From Ornithodoros turicata (taxonomy: Eukaryota > Arthropoda > Arachnida > Ixodida > Argasidae), in the NCBI RefSeq assembly GCF_037126465.1, contig NC_088206.1, positions 52,494,841 to 52,558,840 on the forward strand: a DNA stretch of 64,000 nt, read 5' to 3'. Position numbers and translations under genes: made by a program. The notes under the pieces were generated by a model. It ran no database searches. It saw only the letters and a list, made by a program, of their open reading frames with translations, and was not told the origin of the DNA. Below, piece by piece: positions 19,663 to 28,234 of this stretch. Positions within the stretch are counted from its first letter, which is position 1; every line of letters begins with the position of its first letter.

Positions 19663-20296
19663 TGTTAGTTTCTGACACCCTGCCGTGTAGGCTGCAGCTG
19701 CAGCGTTCAAAGAAACCGACAGGGTAATGCCACTGGCTTGCGTGGCTGGTCCCCTCGGCCACACCTGTGCCTGTTATCGACGATGGGTTCCCGATTCCGG
19801 GAATCCTCCGCAGACGCAGCCCTCGTTGGTTTCACACGAAAATGAGACGAGGCACTGGTTGACTCGTAATAACGACAGTGGTAAGTACGGGACAGTGTTC
19901 CCTGAGAGCCGTGTCGTCTTTCGTTATTTACGACCCTCGTGGCATACGTGGGCAAACGTGTAACACGTGTGCCGGCCCATCCACACGTATATGTATATAT
20001 TTGTATTATACTGTGAAGCGTCCTGGAGTGTGTCACGAATTGACAGTTCGTGGAATTTGCCTTGCACGTGACTGAGTGTCCCGTGGGAGAGTGGGTAAGA
20101 TGAAGATGTATATAGGGAACCGCCAGACCGGGTGAGAGGGTCTTTGGATTGTGAGCGTTATGAAATAAAGATCGTGTATACAGTCTCCACGCCTGGGCCT
20201 GGCCTGTCTTCTTGCGACTCCGCGACGGACTTGCGGCTGCACCTGACCACCACTCCATCACTTCTAAAACCACCTCGTGAGCTGGAAATCTTAACT
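19663..20296 (+). repeat. 3' LTR of the integrase-first gypsy element
   Basis: It matches the 5' LTR end to end with about a dozen substitutions and a 2-bp indel by eye. It is preceded by the purine-rich tract GGCGGGGAGG and followed by the TAGAC target duplication at 20297-20301, then by the Penelope-like sequence that is interrupted at 13950. Confidence 0.9.
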
Positions 20297-21222
20297 TAGA
20301 CCCTTAATTTTTGTGCGATAGTTAGAATTTGTGCTTCCTACTCTGGTAGCAGTTTGCACTAATTTACAGATCTGGCACCTGCGTCCGTCGCGTGGTTGAC
20401 AACCGTTGTGTTCCGACGGCTTGTTTAACTTGGCGTTTACAAGTCTGTCTTGGATATTCCTTGCTCGATAATAAGTAACACGGGGTGGTTCCTGAAACAC
20501 CTGACTCATACGATCAGAGTGGGTGAGGATTGCATAGTGCCGTTTAAGTATGCGGGTTACGTCCAGGGCATAACCGTTGAAGCTAATAGTGAGGTTTACC
20601 GAATAATTCTTTTCGGCTCGGGGCTGTGTTTGGAATAGCTTCTCTCGACCAATTGATCTAGCTCTCGCTATGGCATCTTTTACGACCTGATTAGGATATT
20701 TTCTACCTGCGAAAGTTTCTTCAAGGCTCTCAAGATGATTGTCTAGTTCATCATCGTTAGAACATATTCTCCGGTAACGCAGCGCTTGACTATAAGGGAT
20801 AGCTAGCTTAGTGTTGGGTGGCAACTCTGAACGATAGATACTGTTGGGAGTCGGTAGGCTTTCGATACAGACTGGTGGTTATGATTCCATTATGTAGTTT
20901 AACTTCCACATCCAGAAAATTAACAGCTGAGGAGGAGTAATTGAATGTAAATTTAATACTGGGGATGTACTTGGTTAAAGTCGTTAACAAACAACTGAAG
21001 GTCGCATTCGGAGTGGGGCCAAATAATGAAAATATCATCTAGAAATCGCTTATATAGGAGTGGCTTCAGTGCGCAATTTCTGAGGAACGGTTCTTCTAAG
21101 GATGCCATGAAGATATTTGCATAGTTAGGGGCCATTTTTGTTCCCATTGCTGTACCGTTGACCTGTATGTAGTGTTTGTCGTCGAATTCAAAGTTATTGC
21201 ATGTTAGGATCAGATTCAGCTA
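20297..21222 (-). pseudogene. Penelope-like element, reverse transcriptase part
   Basis: Read on the minus strand from 21222: HYIQVNGTAMGTKMAPNYAN and YKRFLDDIFIIWPH, with the catalytic DD. After a frameshift come FLDVEVKLHNG and LYRKPTDSQQYL, then SIPYSQALRYRRICS, and finally PRVTYYRARNIQDRLVNAKL with CQICKL (all shown in parts). This order is specific to Penelope-like reverse transcriptases, and the GIY-YIG domain continues at 13950. The 5' part of the element is missing: the match stops at a TATA-rich run near 21222. At least two frameshifts make it dead. It was present before the gypsy insertion. Confidence 0.85.
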
Positions 21223-21299
21223 TATATAAAGAAATATATATATAATAGAGAAATATAATATATAAACAGAAATATATATATATATGAAGAGAAAAGAGC

Positions 21300-21450
21300 C
21301 ATTAGACGTATTTGAAATTAAAAAATACAGATTAAGATGCAGATTAAGCTTCTATGGCTGCACGCAGAGAAACGGATACTCAGCACCAGAGGACACGTGT
21401 TTCGCCGTGTTTGCGACTCGTCAGTGCAAGACAGTGAATTATAAATGAAG
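21300..21450 (-). repeat. Hammerhead repeat family 2, damaged copy
   Basis: The minus strand keeps CTGACGAG (near 21416-21423), CGAAA and GTC followed by CTCTGG, but the 5' strand of helix I has been replaced ('cttgca' instead of 'ccagag'). The ribozyme should therefore not fold. The copy joins directly to the 'gtgcaagacagtgaatta' part of the unit, so an internal deletion removed the left half. Confidence 0.6.
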
Positions 21451-21465
21451 GGGGGGGGGGAGCCA

Positions 21466-22085
21466 TTAACCCTTTAACTTGCGCAAATAGAACGCACGGT
21501 CAAATAATTTTTTAATGCATTTATGATGCTTCAACAAGTCATAAAAATGTAAAACTGCACGAGCCAGGTCGCTGCAACACCCCGTTTAGAAATTTCCACA
21601 AATTTGTGGAAATTGTGAAAATTTATACAAATCTGATGTCAGTGAGCTCAACCAGTCCCAAGTACGCTGATAGACTTAATCTGATCAGATGAGACTTAAT
21701 CAGATAGACTGGTAATAACATGTAATCAATGCCACCACCCCTTAGAAACAGCTAATAAGAACATGGAGCCCCCCCCCCCCCCCATCTACCGAAGCTATGT
21801 AATTCTCACTCACTGCATTACCCCTGAACGGGCACCTCGACAATTTTGTAGAGTTCGGAAATTGCGTGTTAGTAGAGAGCCCAATAAAACAAGAGACGTG
21901 ATTTTTTTTCTGTACCTTCTACAAGGGCCGTATTATTACCAAAAAAGTTTGGATGCATTGCCTGATCTCTGTCTGCGGAAATGTCCTGCACAAAGACGCT
22001 CGTTCTCCAAAGCGCCGTAACTTTTGGCGCGCGATCGTCGTCTTTCTTCTTAGATGCCACCCGGGATACCTATCTTCACGATACG
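21466..22085. other. Possible piggyBac-type end and unassigned DNA
   Basis: At 21466 TTAA is followed by CCCTTTAACTTGCGC, which has the TTAA plus CCC look of a piggyBac terminus. I could not find the matching right end in the window, so this is weak. The rest contains a C homopolymer (21770-21783) and no recognisable gene. A frame at 21763-22020 begins in that homopolymer. Confidence 0.25.
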
Positions 22086-22087
22086 TA

Positions 22088-22298
22088 GGCTCGGTTTCAC
22101 CAACGTTGGTTAACTTTGAACCGAGATCAAGCGTTAACGCTCAATTCTTTTTTGCAAACGTTAGTTGGTGTCGTGATAAACGTTTCAGTAACAATAACTC
22201 CCTTTTGTGAAGCAGAGTTAAGCGTTAAATTCAAGTTAAGGGACCGTTGATCTCGGTTCAAGTGTTAATCGGCGTTGGTGAAACCGGGCCTTAGTCAA
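22088..22298. repeat. Foldback MITE, ~210 bp
   Basis: The two ends are inverted copies of about 44 bp: GGCTCGGTTTCACCAACG at the left and CGTTGGTGAAACCGGGCC at the right, continuing inward with 'aaccgagatcaa' and 'ttgatctcggtt'. The middle also has partial symmetry. There is no coding capacity. Target duplications are unclear (gta and tta flanks), so I cannot name the superfamily. Confidence 0.65.
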
Positions 22299-22414
22299 AC
22301 AACAGAACATTATTTCACAAGTAGAATGTAGGTGTCGGCACTCTTCAATCGCTCTCTTCCTCAGAGAACGCCGGTTTTGAACATGCTCAACAAAATTGTC
22401 GAGCAAGCAGTTAA

Positions 22415-22625
22415 TGACATTAGACGTATTTGAAATTAAAAATTACAGATTAAGATGGCTTCTATGGCTGCACGCAGAGAAACAGATACTCTGGGAACGA
22501 TGCGACAACACCAGAGGACGCGTGTTTCGCCGTGTTTGCGGCTTGTCAGCTCTGGGTAGCTGCGCATCGTTCGGAATTGGCAAACCAGGGCTCGCTCAGC
22601 GAGCTATATACACAGAGCCATTTAT
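22415..22625 (-). repeat. Hammerhead repeat family 2, core broken
   Basis: The minus-strand unit has a full-length extended stem I (AACGATGCG at 22496-22504 opposite CGCATCGTT at 22563-22571), CGAAA and GTC, but the core reads CTGACAAG. It has lost the invariant G of CUGANGA and is predicted inactive. Confidence 0.6.
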
Positions 22626-22639
22626 AGGGAGAGTTTGGC

Positions 22640-23100
22640 CATTCTTTGATCTTTTGCCGCCTCATGGGAGGAACTTATTTTGACGTCAGAGTCGTCGTTG
22701 CGCCGCCCTGAAAGCCTGAATCTGAGCGGAATCCGCTTATCAGCCATCTAGTCCGCGCCATATTGATGCTGTCCGCCAGCTGGTTGGCAGCTTCGTGGTC
22801 GCATTGAATGTAATCTACAGGAATAACCGGCTTATGACCCACCGGCCCCAGGAATAAGGGAGGCTTCGTTGTCGAACTGAAAGAGTTCAAGGACGAAATG
22901 CTTTCGAAGCAAGAAGTAGCACATGTCTTCTCTCCTTTGATTGTAAACAACGATCAGCGTCAATATGTCGTCGGCGACCGGTTGACGACTGGATAACAAT
23001 GGAGCACGACGGGGGGAGGGAGGTTGTTCAGCCGTGACGTCACATGACGCGCTTTAAGTTAGGCTCCTCCTAATGGTCAAACTCTCTCTATAAACGGCTC
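22640..23100. other. Unassigned DNA between two ribozyme repeats
   Basis: A 91-codon minus-strand frame (22675-22950) shows no motif I recognise. The stretch is bounded on both sides by phrases of the form 'gagccatttatagggagagt' and 'actctctctataaacggctc', which are inverted to each other. It may therefore be a nonautonomous inverted-repeat insertion of about 480 bp (22615-23102) in a family-2 repeat. Confidence 0.4.
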
Positions 23101-23104
23101 TGGA

Positions 23105-23400
23105 TATACACCTGGGAGGGTGATTGAGCACTCCTCAATGCCACAGTGCAAGCCAGTGAATTATAGTACAGCGAAGAAAAAAAAAAGCCATTAAAGAAAC
23201 ACGTAAATGACACTAGACGTGTTTGAAATTAAAAATTACAGATTAAGATGGCTTCTATGGCTGCACGCAGAGAAACAGATACTCTGGGAACGATGCGACA
23301 ACACCAGAGGACGCGTGTTTCGCCATGTTTGCGGCTCGTCAGCTCTGGGTAGCTGCGCATCGTTCGGAATTAGAAAACCATGGGTTGCTCAGCGACCCCT
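23105..23400 (-). repeat. Hammerhead repeat family 2, with intact ribozyme
   Basis: A minus-strand unit with the same block order as 9042-9325. Its tail (23105-23200) and the 22415-22625 unit appear to have been one copy before the 22615-23102 insertion, or are adjacent copies. The A-rich run at 23170-23190 is the complement of the T-rich run in other copies. Confidence 0.55.
23289..23364 (-). ncRNA. Hammerhead ribozyme, family 2, core intact
   Basis: Minus strand: outer stem I AACGATGCG/CGCATCGTT (23356-23364 with 23289-23297), inner stem I CCAGAG/CTCTGG, core CTGACGAG (23342-23335), helix II CCG/TGG with one G-U pair, CGAAA (23322-23318), cleavage triplet GTC (23312-23310). The internal loop in stem I and the loop of helix II are the elements that usually make the tertiary contact in natural type I hammerheads. 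Confidence 0.75.
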
Positions 23401-23945
23401 GGTTTAAAAGTTTACTTCGAGCATCTGTGGCTCAGTGTGATATTTTTTTAATGCATGTACTTGTCATCAGCGCTATAAATTGCTCAAAAAGTGCGCTTTG
23501 TTAATGCTGGAGCAACATAGCACGAAATGTTTAATGGAAATGTGCCGTTTAATTGTGCATGAGGTATGGCAGCTTCGAAACTCTCAGACCTCAGACCTAG
23601 AGGGAAAACAGCAGAGGCCTAATATGTCGAATAATGGGTATATTGTGGCGCCGCCGCAGTCATGTACGGAATGAAAAATTAAAATGTGATAGCAGCAGCT
23701 ACGTTATTGCTTACGTCAGCTGAAAAGCGACAATCCTGCATGGAAACATTTGTCCTACAGCGCCTTTCAAAAACCACGTGCATGCTGAAACCCTCCTACT
23801 GCAGGCCTAGAGCGTTTCTTCACGTGACGTCACGGAAGCGCGTCGTCTGCTCCGACGCCATATTGTGGTACCACCGGATCGGAATATCTGTGCGTGTTGA
23901 CGACGTTGGCGGACTGTCTTTTGGATAGCTTTCTTCCACAAGCTA
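23400..23945. other. Unassigned DNA
   Basis: Short frames (60-80 codons) on both strands have no recognisable domain. Nothing else stands out. Confidence 0.35.
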
Positions 23946-24330
23946 AGGGGTCGCTCAGCGAGCGTTATACACCTTGGGGGGTAACTGAGCACTCCTCAAT
24001 GCCACAGTGCAAGCCAGTGAGTTATAATGCAGGAAAAAAAAAGCCATTAAAGAAACAAGTGAATAACACTAGACGTGCTTGAAATTAAAAATTACAGATT
24101 AAGATGGCTTCTATGGCTGCACGCAGAGAAACGATGCGCAGCTACCCAGAGCTGACGAGCCGCAAACACGGCGAAACACGTGTCCTCTGGTGCTGACGCA
24201 TCGTTCCATGAATATCTGTTTCTCTGCGTGCAGCCATAGAAGCCACGTTAACCTGTAATTTTGAATTTCAAACACGTCTAGTGTCATTTACTTGTTTCTT
24301 TAGTGGCTTTTTTCCCCTCATTATATACAT
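23945..24330. repeat. Hammerhead repeat family 2, inverted pair (long hairpin)
   Basis: The left half is a minus-oriented unit without its ribozyme. The right half is a plus-oriented unit with it. Blocks at 24035-24130 ('gccattaaagaaaca...gcacgcagagaaac') are mirrored at 24210-24310 ('gtttctctgcgtgc...tgtttctttagtggc'), so the whole segment could fold into a hairpin whose apex is the ribozyme. Confidence 0.65.
24130..24205 (+). ncRNA. Hammerhead ribozyme, family 2, core intact, best copy
   Basis: Outer stem I AACGATGCG (24130-24138) pairs perfectly with CGCATCGTT (24197-24205). Inner stem I CCAGAG (24146-24151) pairs with CTCTGG (24185-24190). The core CTGACGAG lies at 24152-24159, helix II is CCG/CGG, CGAAA is at 24172-24176, and the cleavage triplet GTC is at 24182-24184. 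Every invariant position is satisfied. This is the clearest fold of family 2 in the window. Confidence 0.82.
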
Positions 24331-24394
24331 ATATATATATATATATATCTCGAAGAACTGCTGTACTTCGAAGAAGTAGCTGTCCGACACCACC

Positions 24395-25700
24395 TACAAG
24401 CCGCGCTCCGTGTGAATGAGTGCGAGGGGCCCATTATTTAAATAAAAATTCAAATCAGTTTCGTGAAAAACATCCTTTCTAAAACAGGGCGCCGTTTGTA
24501 TTAAAATGGGTAGTACCCCTTTTGGGATCTTCGGGGGACACATTTCAAAGAAAAATCTGCCACCGAAGCGGGTCATTTGTTCCAGTAACTAATTGGTTTC
24601 GGTTTTAAAAAATTTGCAGCGGCTGGTCGCGGTGAAACGCCAAAAGGACGCTCTTCCACTCCCTTATCCACTAATGAAGTGCGTCTCCTTGAGCTTGCTT
24701 CGCAATGAACAACAATTATAACAAATAAATTAATGATAATGAATGGGGAAATTCGCTGTATAAGGTGAGGCCGACTACCCCAAGGCACAATGGGCAGGGT
24801 GAGATGTGTCCTGATGATGAGGTGGTGAACGATACTAAATAAGGGCCGATAGTCAGTGGAGTCAGTAAGACATCAGAACGGTAGGGAAAACCACAGCACA
24901 CAAACACATCTCACACAGCACACAGATACGCAGGCACATCATAGGGTAGAGAGGAGACCAGTGTCCCGGAGAAAAATCTTGAAATGTTCAAAAGCAATGA
25001 AGAGTGCTGAAGAAAAAATGGAAAGCATGTGATATCAAGGTACTATGTGATTATAACCCCCATATCCTCCACTCCTCCCTGCTGTCCTCTCTCAATCTGC
25101 TCACGTCTTACGTCGCTAATAGCCACAGTTGCCTTGCGGGGCTAACACGGAAATTAAAAAAAAAATATGTAATTAACTGTATTTCGTCCGTGCGGTCATA
25201 ACCCAGGCAGACACTGTACTGAAAGGCGAGTGCTAAAAACTAAAACTAGAGAACATTGAAACTAAAGAACATTGATAAGACACATACCGTCCAACCCTAT
25301 TGCACTCGACTTTCAGTACATTGTGCTGTTTGGGAACATAGATAGGGCGCATATCAGTCACATTAGCGGGGTGGGGACTGGCGTAGCCTGTGTGACGCTG
25401 TTACTTTTTTCCAGCACTATCCGTTGCGAAGCAGGCTCAAGAACACGTAATTCATTGGTGAATAAGGGAGTGGAATAGCGTCCTTTTGCGCTTCATCGCT
25501 ATCAGCCGCGACAAAAATATGTAAACCAAAACCAATTAAATACTGCAGCAAATGACCCGCTTCGGTGGCAGACTTTTCTCTAAAACGTTTCCACTGAAGG
25601 TTCCAAAAGGGGCAGTACCCATTTGAATGCCGACGACGCCCTGCTTTAGAAGTTATGTTTTTCAAAAAACTGATTTGAATTTTTGTCTCGTCTCCTCAGT
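24395..25700. mobile_element. Nonautonomous element with ~290-bp inverted repeats
   Basis: Sequence at 24430-24715 is the reverse complement, with many substitutions, of 25415-25690. Shared landmarks are 'aaattcaaatcagttt' with 'aaactgatttgaattt', 'gaagcgggtcattt' with 'aaatgacccgcttc', and 'ccactcccttat' with 'ataagggagtgg'. The interior (24715-25410) contains a minus-strand LINE tail at about 24712-24870 and unassigned DNA. No transposase is seen. Exact ends and target duplication were not found. Confidence 0.6.
24712..24870 (-). mobile_element. LINE 3' tail fragment, minus strand
   Basis: Read on the minus strand it contains 'gcgaatttccccattcatta' and ends in a short TTGTT-type tail. The 7820-7998 copy has the related 'ctccccattcataatc' before its own TTGTTG tail. 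It is embedded in the inverted-repeat element. There is no coding sequence. Confidence 0.45.
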
Positions 25701-25959
25701 TGATTTGTTCGTAATAAATTTTAATTTCAAATTTTTATTTCACTTGCAATATGTTCGATACGATGCGTATTCTGGAATTTCATTTGTTTGGATTGGACGC
25801 GTTCTCGAATTAGCTCATTTTCTACACGGACGTTCTTCCTAATCATATTATTACTTAATTTGGGAGTGATACCGTTGGTCACGATTACGCTCGTTCTTTC
25901 AGCAACTGGCTCCTTGTCGGCCATGAAAATGTTGGATCCCTTTAAATCAATTGGAAATC

Positions 25960-26540
25960 AGTTTCAATGAGAAGTCACAACATCATCATCCAGTGGATCC
26001 CAGGGCACTGCGGTATCAGTGGAAATGAGAAGGCGGACCAGGCTGCTCGTATCGCTCACCATAAAAGAACTACTCATAAAATCTACTTCACGCAATCCGA
26101 TGCAAAGTACTTTGCTGGCCTCCTTAGGTAATCGCCTCTCTAAAACCATGTGGAGAGGCGAAGTCATGAATCACTCGTTCCTCGCGCGAATCGACCCCAA
26201 CTGCACCTACTATACCTCCCATCGTAGATGCCAAGGCCGTTAGAGTCCGTCATCCATCACCTGCGACTCAACGTCCCGTTCGCAGCACCATTCCTTCATA
26301 AGATAGGTGTCGTTGAATCGCCGAACTGTTCAACTTGCTGAACTGTGGAGGATACGGAGCATGTGCTGGCCACCTGTCGACGCTTCGACTCTAGTCGGCG
26401 AACACTGAAGAACGCCCTCGCGAAACTTGACAACCGATCATTTAGTGTTGAGGAGTTACTGGGGAGCTGGCCAAAGCAGCACCAGCAACCTGCATATGTG
26501 TGCACTGACGACCTACCTCAAGGACATACTTGCTGATATA
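25960..26540 (+). pseudogene. LINE ORF2 C-terminal fragment (RNase H end and CCHC)
   Basis: The plus strand reads IQWIPGHCGISGNEKADQAARIAH, the last conserved block of I-clade RNase H (shown in parts across a frame break at 25970-26060). Further on are HHLRLNVPFAAPFLHKIG and a cysteine motif, ending in VEDTEHVLATCRRF (26345-26536), which matches the C-terminal zinc region of I-clade ORF2. A stop separates the pieces. Reverse transcriptase and endonuclease are missing. It is a dead, 5'-truncated copy, different in sequence from the copies at 5.4 and 28.2 kb. Confidence 0.65.
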
Positions 26541-26789
26541 TTCTTTTAATTCATTCAGTGCTTCCACACGTCAAGCGTCCTGGAACAGCTGGTCGCATCA
26601 GTGCCGACCTACGTTTCCATTTTGTTCTTTATATTTCTATTCTCTATTCTATGAGACGTCGCTTTCAAGAAGTCAATGAGAACATTTGTACTATTTCCAG
26701 CAGGCAAAATTGGGTCCTCTGGTGTCCGCCGAAAGGCTGATTGGCCTGATCCGAACCCTATAGTGCTAAAACGGCGAATTCAAATTTTT

Positions 26790-26965
26790 CGAATCCACCA
26801 GTGCTGGCCGTGTCACGTCGAGACTGGGAAGTATCCAGGTTCGAATCCCAGTGCAGGTTGTGCTGTCTGGTGTTTTTCCTCGGTATTCTTTAGACGCTCT
26901 CAGACACATGTCTGCACAGTTACCTTACACGTCGGCCCAGGACGACCATTCCCCAAGGCGTAAGT
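26790..26965 (+). mobile_element. tRNA-derived SINE, Ruka-like
   Basis: An RNA polymerase III B box GGTTCGAATCC lies at 26838-26848. It is followed by 'tgtgctgtctggtgtttttcctcgg' (given here only as a landmark at 26869-26893) and by 'tctgcacagttacc' and 'cgtcggcccaggacg'. This block order matches the tRNA-derived Ruka SINE described from ixodid ticks, as I remember it. The A box is degenerate. If the match holds, it is the best single clue to the host lineage. Confidence 0.6.
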
Positions 26966-27630
26966 TGTGACGTTGCCCACCTCTGTGAGGATGAGAACGG
27001 TGAGCCCTCTCACCGTTCTCACCAGCACCAGCACCATCGAACCCACCAGCCACGTTCGTTTGTTTCTTTTTAAAACTGGCGCCTCGGGAGTTTGACGAAA
27101 GCCTCATTGGCAGGTTCCGAGCCCCAGTGCCCAAAACGGCGAATCGAATTTTCCCAATACACTAATAACGTTTGTTTCTTTCTTTTTAAGATTGGTGCGT
27201 CTGGAGTCCGCAGAAAGCCTGATTAGCGTATCCCTGGCAGCGCAAGAACCGCAACATAAAGCTCCCATATTATAAGTTCAAAAGTAACATGGCTTTGCCT
27301 TTTTATTTCTTTCGTAGTTCTGTGGCTGGAATTCACACACGAGAGTTTATGTATTTTCTGTAGTAGATGAAGAACATGTTAAATGGACACGTTTTCTTCT
27401 GAAAGTTAAAGTAAACTATTATTTAATTTATTTTTCACTAAGCAGATATATCAAATTCTGCTCCAAAACACTTTTCTGTAGAAGCGTTTTATGCCCCGGG
27501 CGCTTTCAAATCTGTTTTTAAAAGAAAGGATTCGAAAGATTCGATGTTCGTGAGATTCGATGATTCGCAGAACCTTCCTTGGATTCGGGTTCGGGAAATT
27601 GTGGATTTGTCCCATCTCTAACAAATTCAT
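26966..27630. other. Unassigned DNA
   Basis: Two partial repeats of the type 'ttctttttaa.attgg.g.ctcggag' occur at 27058-27100 and 27175-27215, each followed by 'aaagcctgatt', so this may be a small tandem duplication. No gene is seen. Confidence 0.35.
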
Positions 27631-28010
27631 TAACCGTTGAACCAGCCGTTTATTAACTGCATAGGATACAAATCGTTAGACGGGCGAGTTATGCAGTTTG
27701 CCTTTAGCCTGAAACTGATGTTTTTTCAAGTAGAGTCTGGACTAGAGCCAGGACGTCGCTTTATTTCCGCTGATGGAATTTGTGCGAGGAAGCGACGTTT
27801 ACATGCGCTTTAGAACACACATTTTACAATCAACACGTGCACACATCCAGCGCCGCATTATCGCAAACGGAAGGCCATAGCGGAATAGCCTTGCTCAATC
27901 CATCATTACTAGTTCCGTAGAACGATCAGCTTCGTGGTAGAGAGGAAATATCACATGCTAGGACTACACTAAGTAAAGAACCGTAGACTTTGTAAATGGC
28001 TGCATAAAAA
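27630..28010. repeat. Interspersed repeat X, copy 2
   Basis: The second copy of the repeat at 1850-2215, in the same orientation. Its right end runs directly into a local tandem duplication. Confidence 0.6.
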
Positions 28011-28186
28011 AAACGCTAGAAATATCACACGCTAGGACTACACTAAGTAAAGAACCGTAGACTTTGTAAATGGCTGCATAAAAAAAAAAAGCTAGCGATA
28101 AACTTGTATCGCCAACTGTAGGATGGGACAAGCTAGCGATAAACTTGTATTGCCAACTGTAGGATGGGACAAGCTAGCGATAAACT
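27945..28186 (+). repeat. Local tandem duplications, ~74 bp x2 and ~41 bp x2-3
   Basis: A unit beginning 'aaatatcacatgctagga' and ending in a poly(A) run is repeated at 27945-28015 and 28019-28090. It is followed by 'gctagcgataaacttgta' units at 28091, about 28132 and 28172. The copies are nearly identical, so the duplication is recent compared with repeat X itself. Confidence 0.7.
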
Positions 28187-28234
28187 TTGCAAGGCGCATG
28201 CGCTGCAAACATGCACTGCAACGCACCGCGCGGG

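Larger units (their letters stand above)
13951..20296 (+). mobile_element. Complete Ty3/gypsy LTR retrotransposon with integrase-first (Gmr1-like) order
   Basis: The element has two ~633-bp LTRs (13951-14582 and 19663-20296), a primer-site region just inside the 5' LTR, a G-rich polypurine tract just before the 3' LTR (about 19652-19662), and a perfect 5-bp target duplication TAGAC (13946-13950 and 20297-20301). Coding order is gag with CCHC knuckle, aspartic protease, integrase, reverse transcriptase, RNase H. Reverse transcriptase and integrase are of Ty3/gypsy type, yet integrase precedes reverse transcriptase as in Ty1/copia. That arrangement is established for the Gmr1 group. LTRs differ at about a dozen positions by eye, near 2%, so the insertion is fairly recent. 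Three coding breaks make it nonautonomous as read. It lies inside a minus-strand Penelope-like element. Confidence 0.92.

Noticed and set aside
21466..21490. piggyBac element
   Set aside because: Only a TTAA-CCC left end is seen; no matching right end or transposase in the window, so it is kept only as a low-confidence note.
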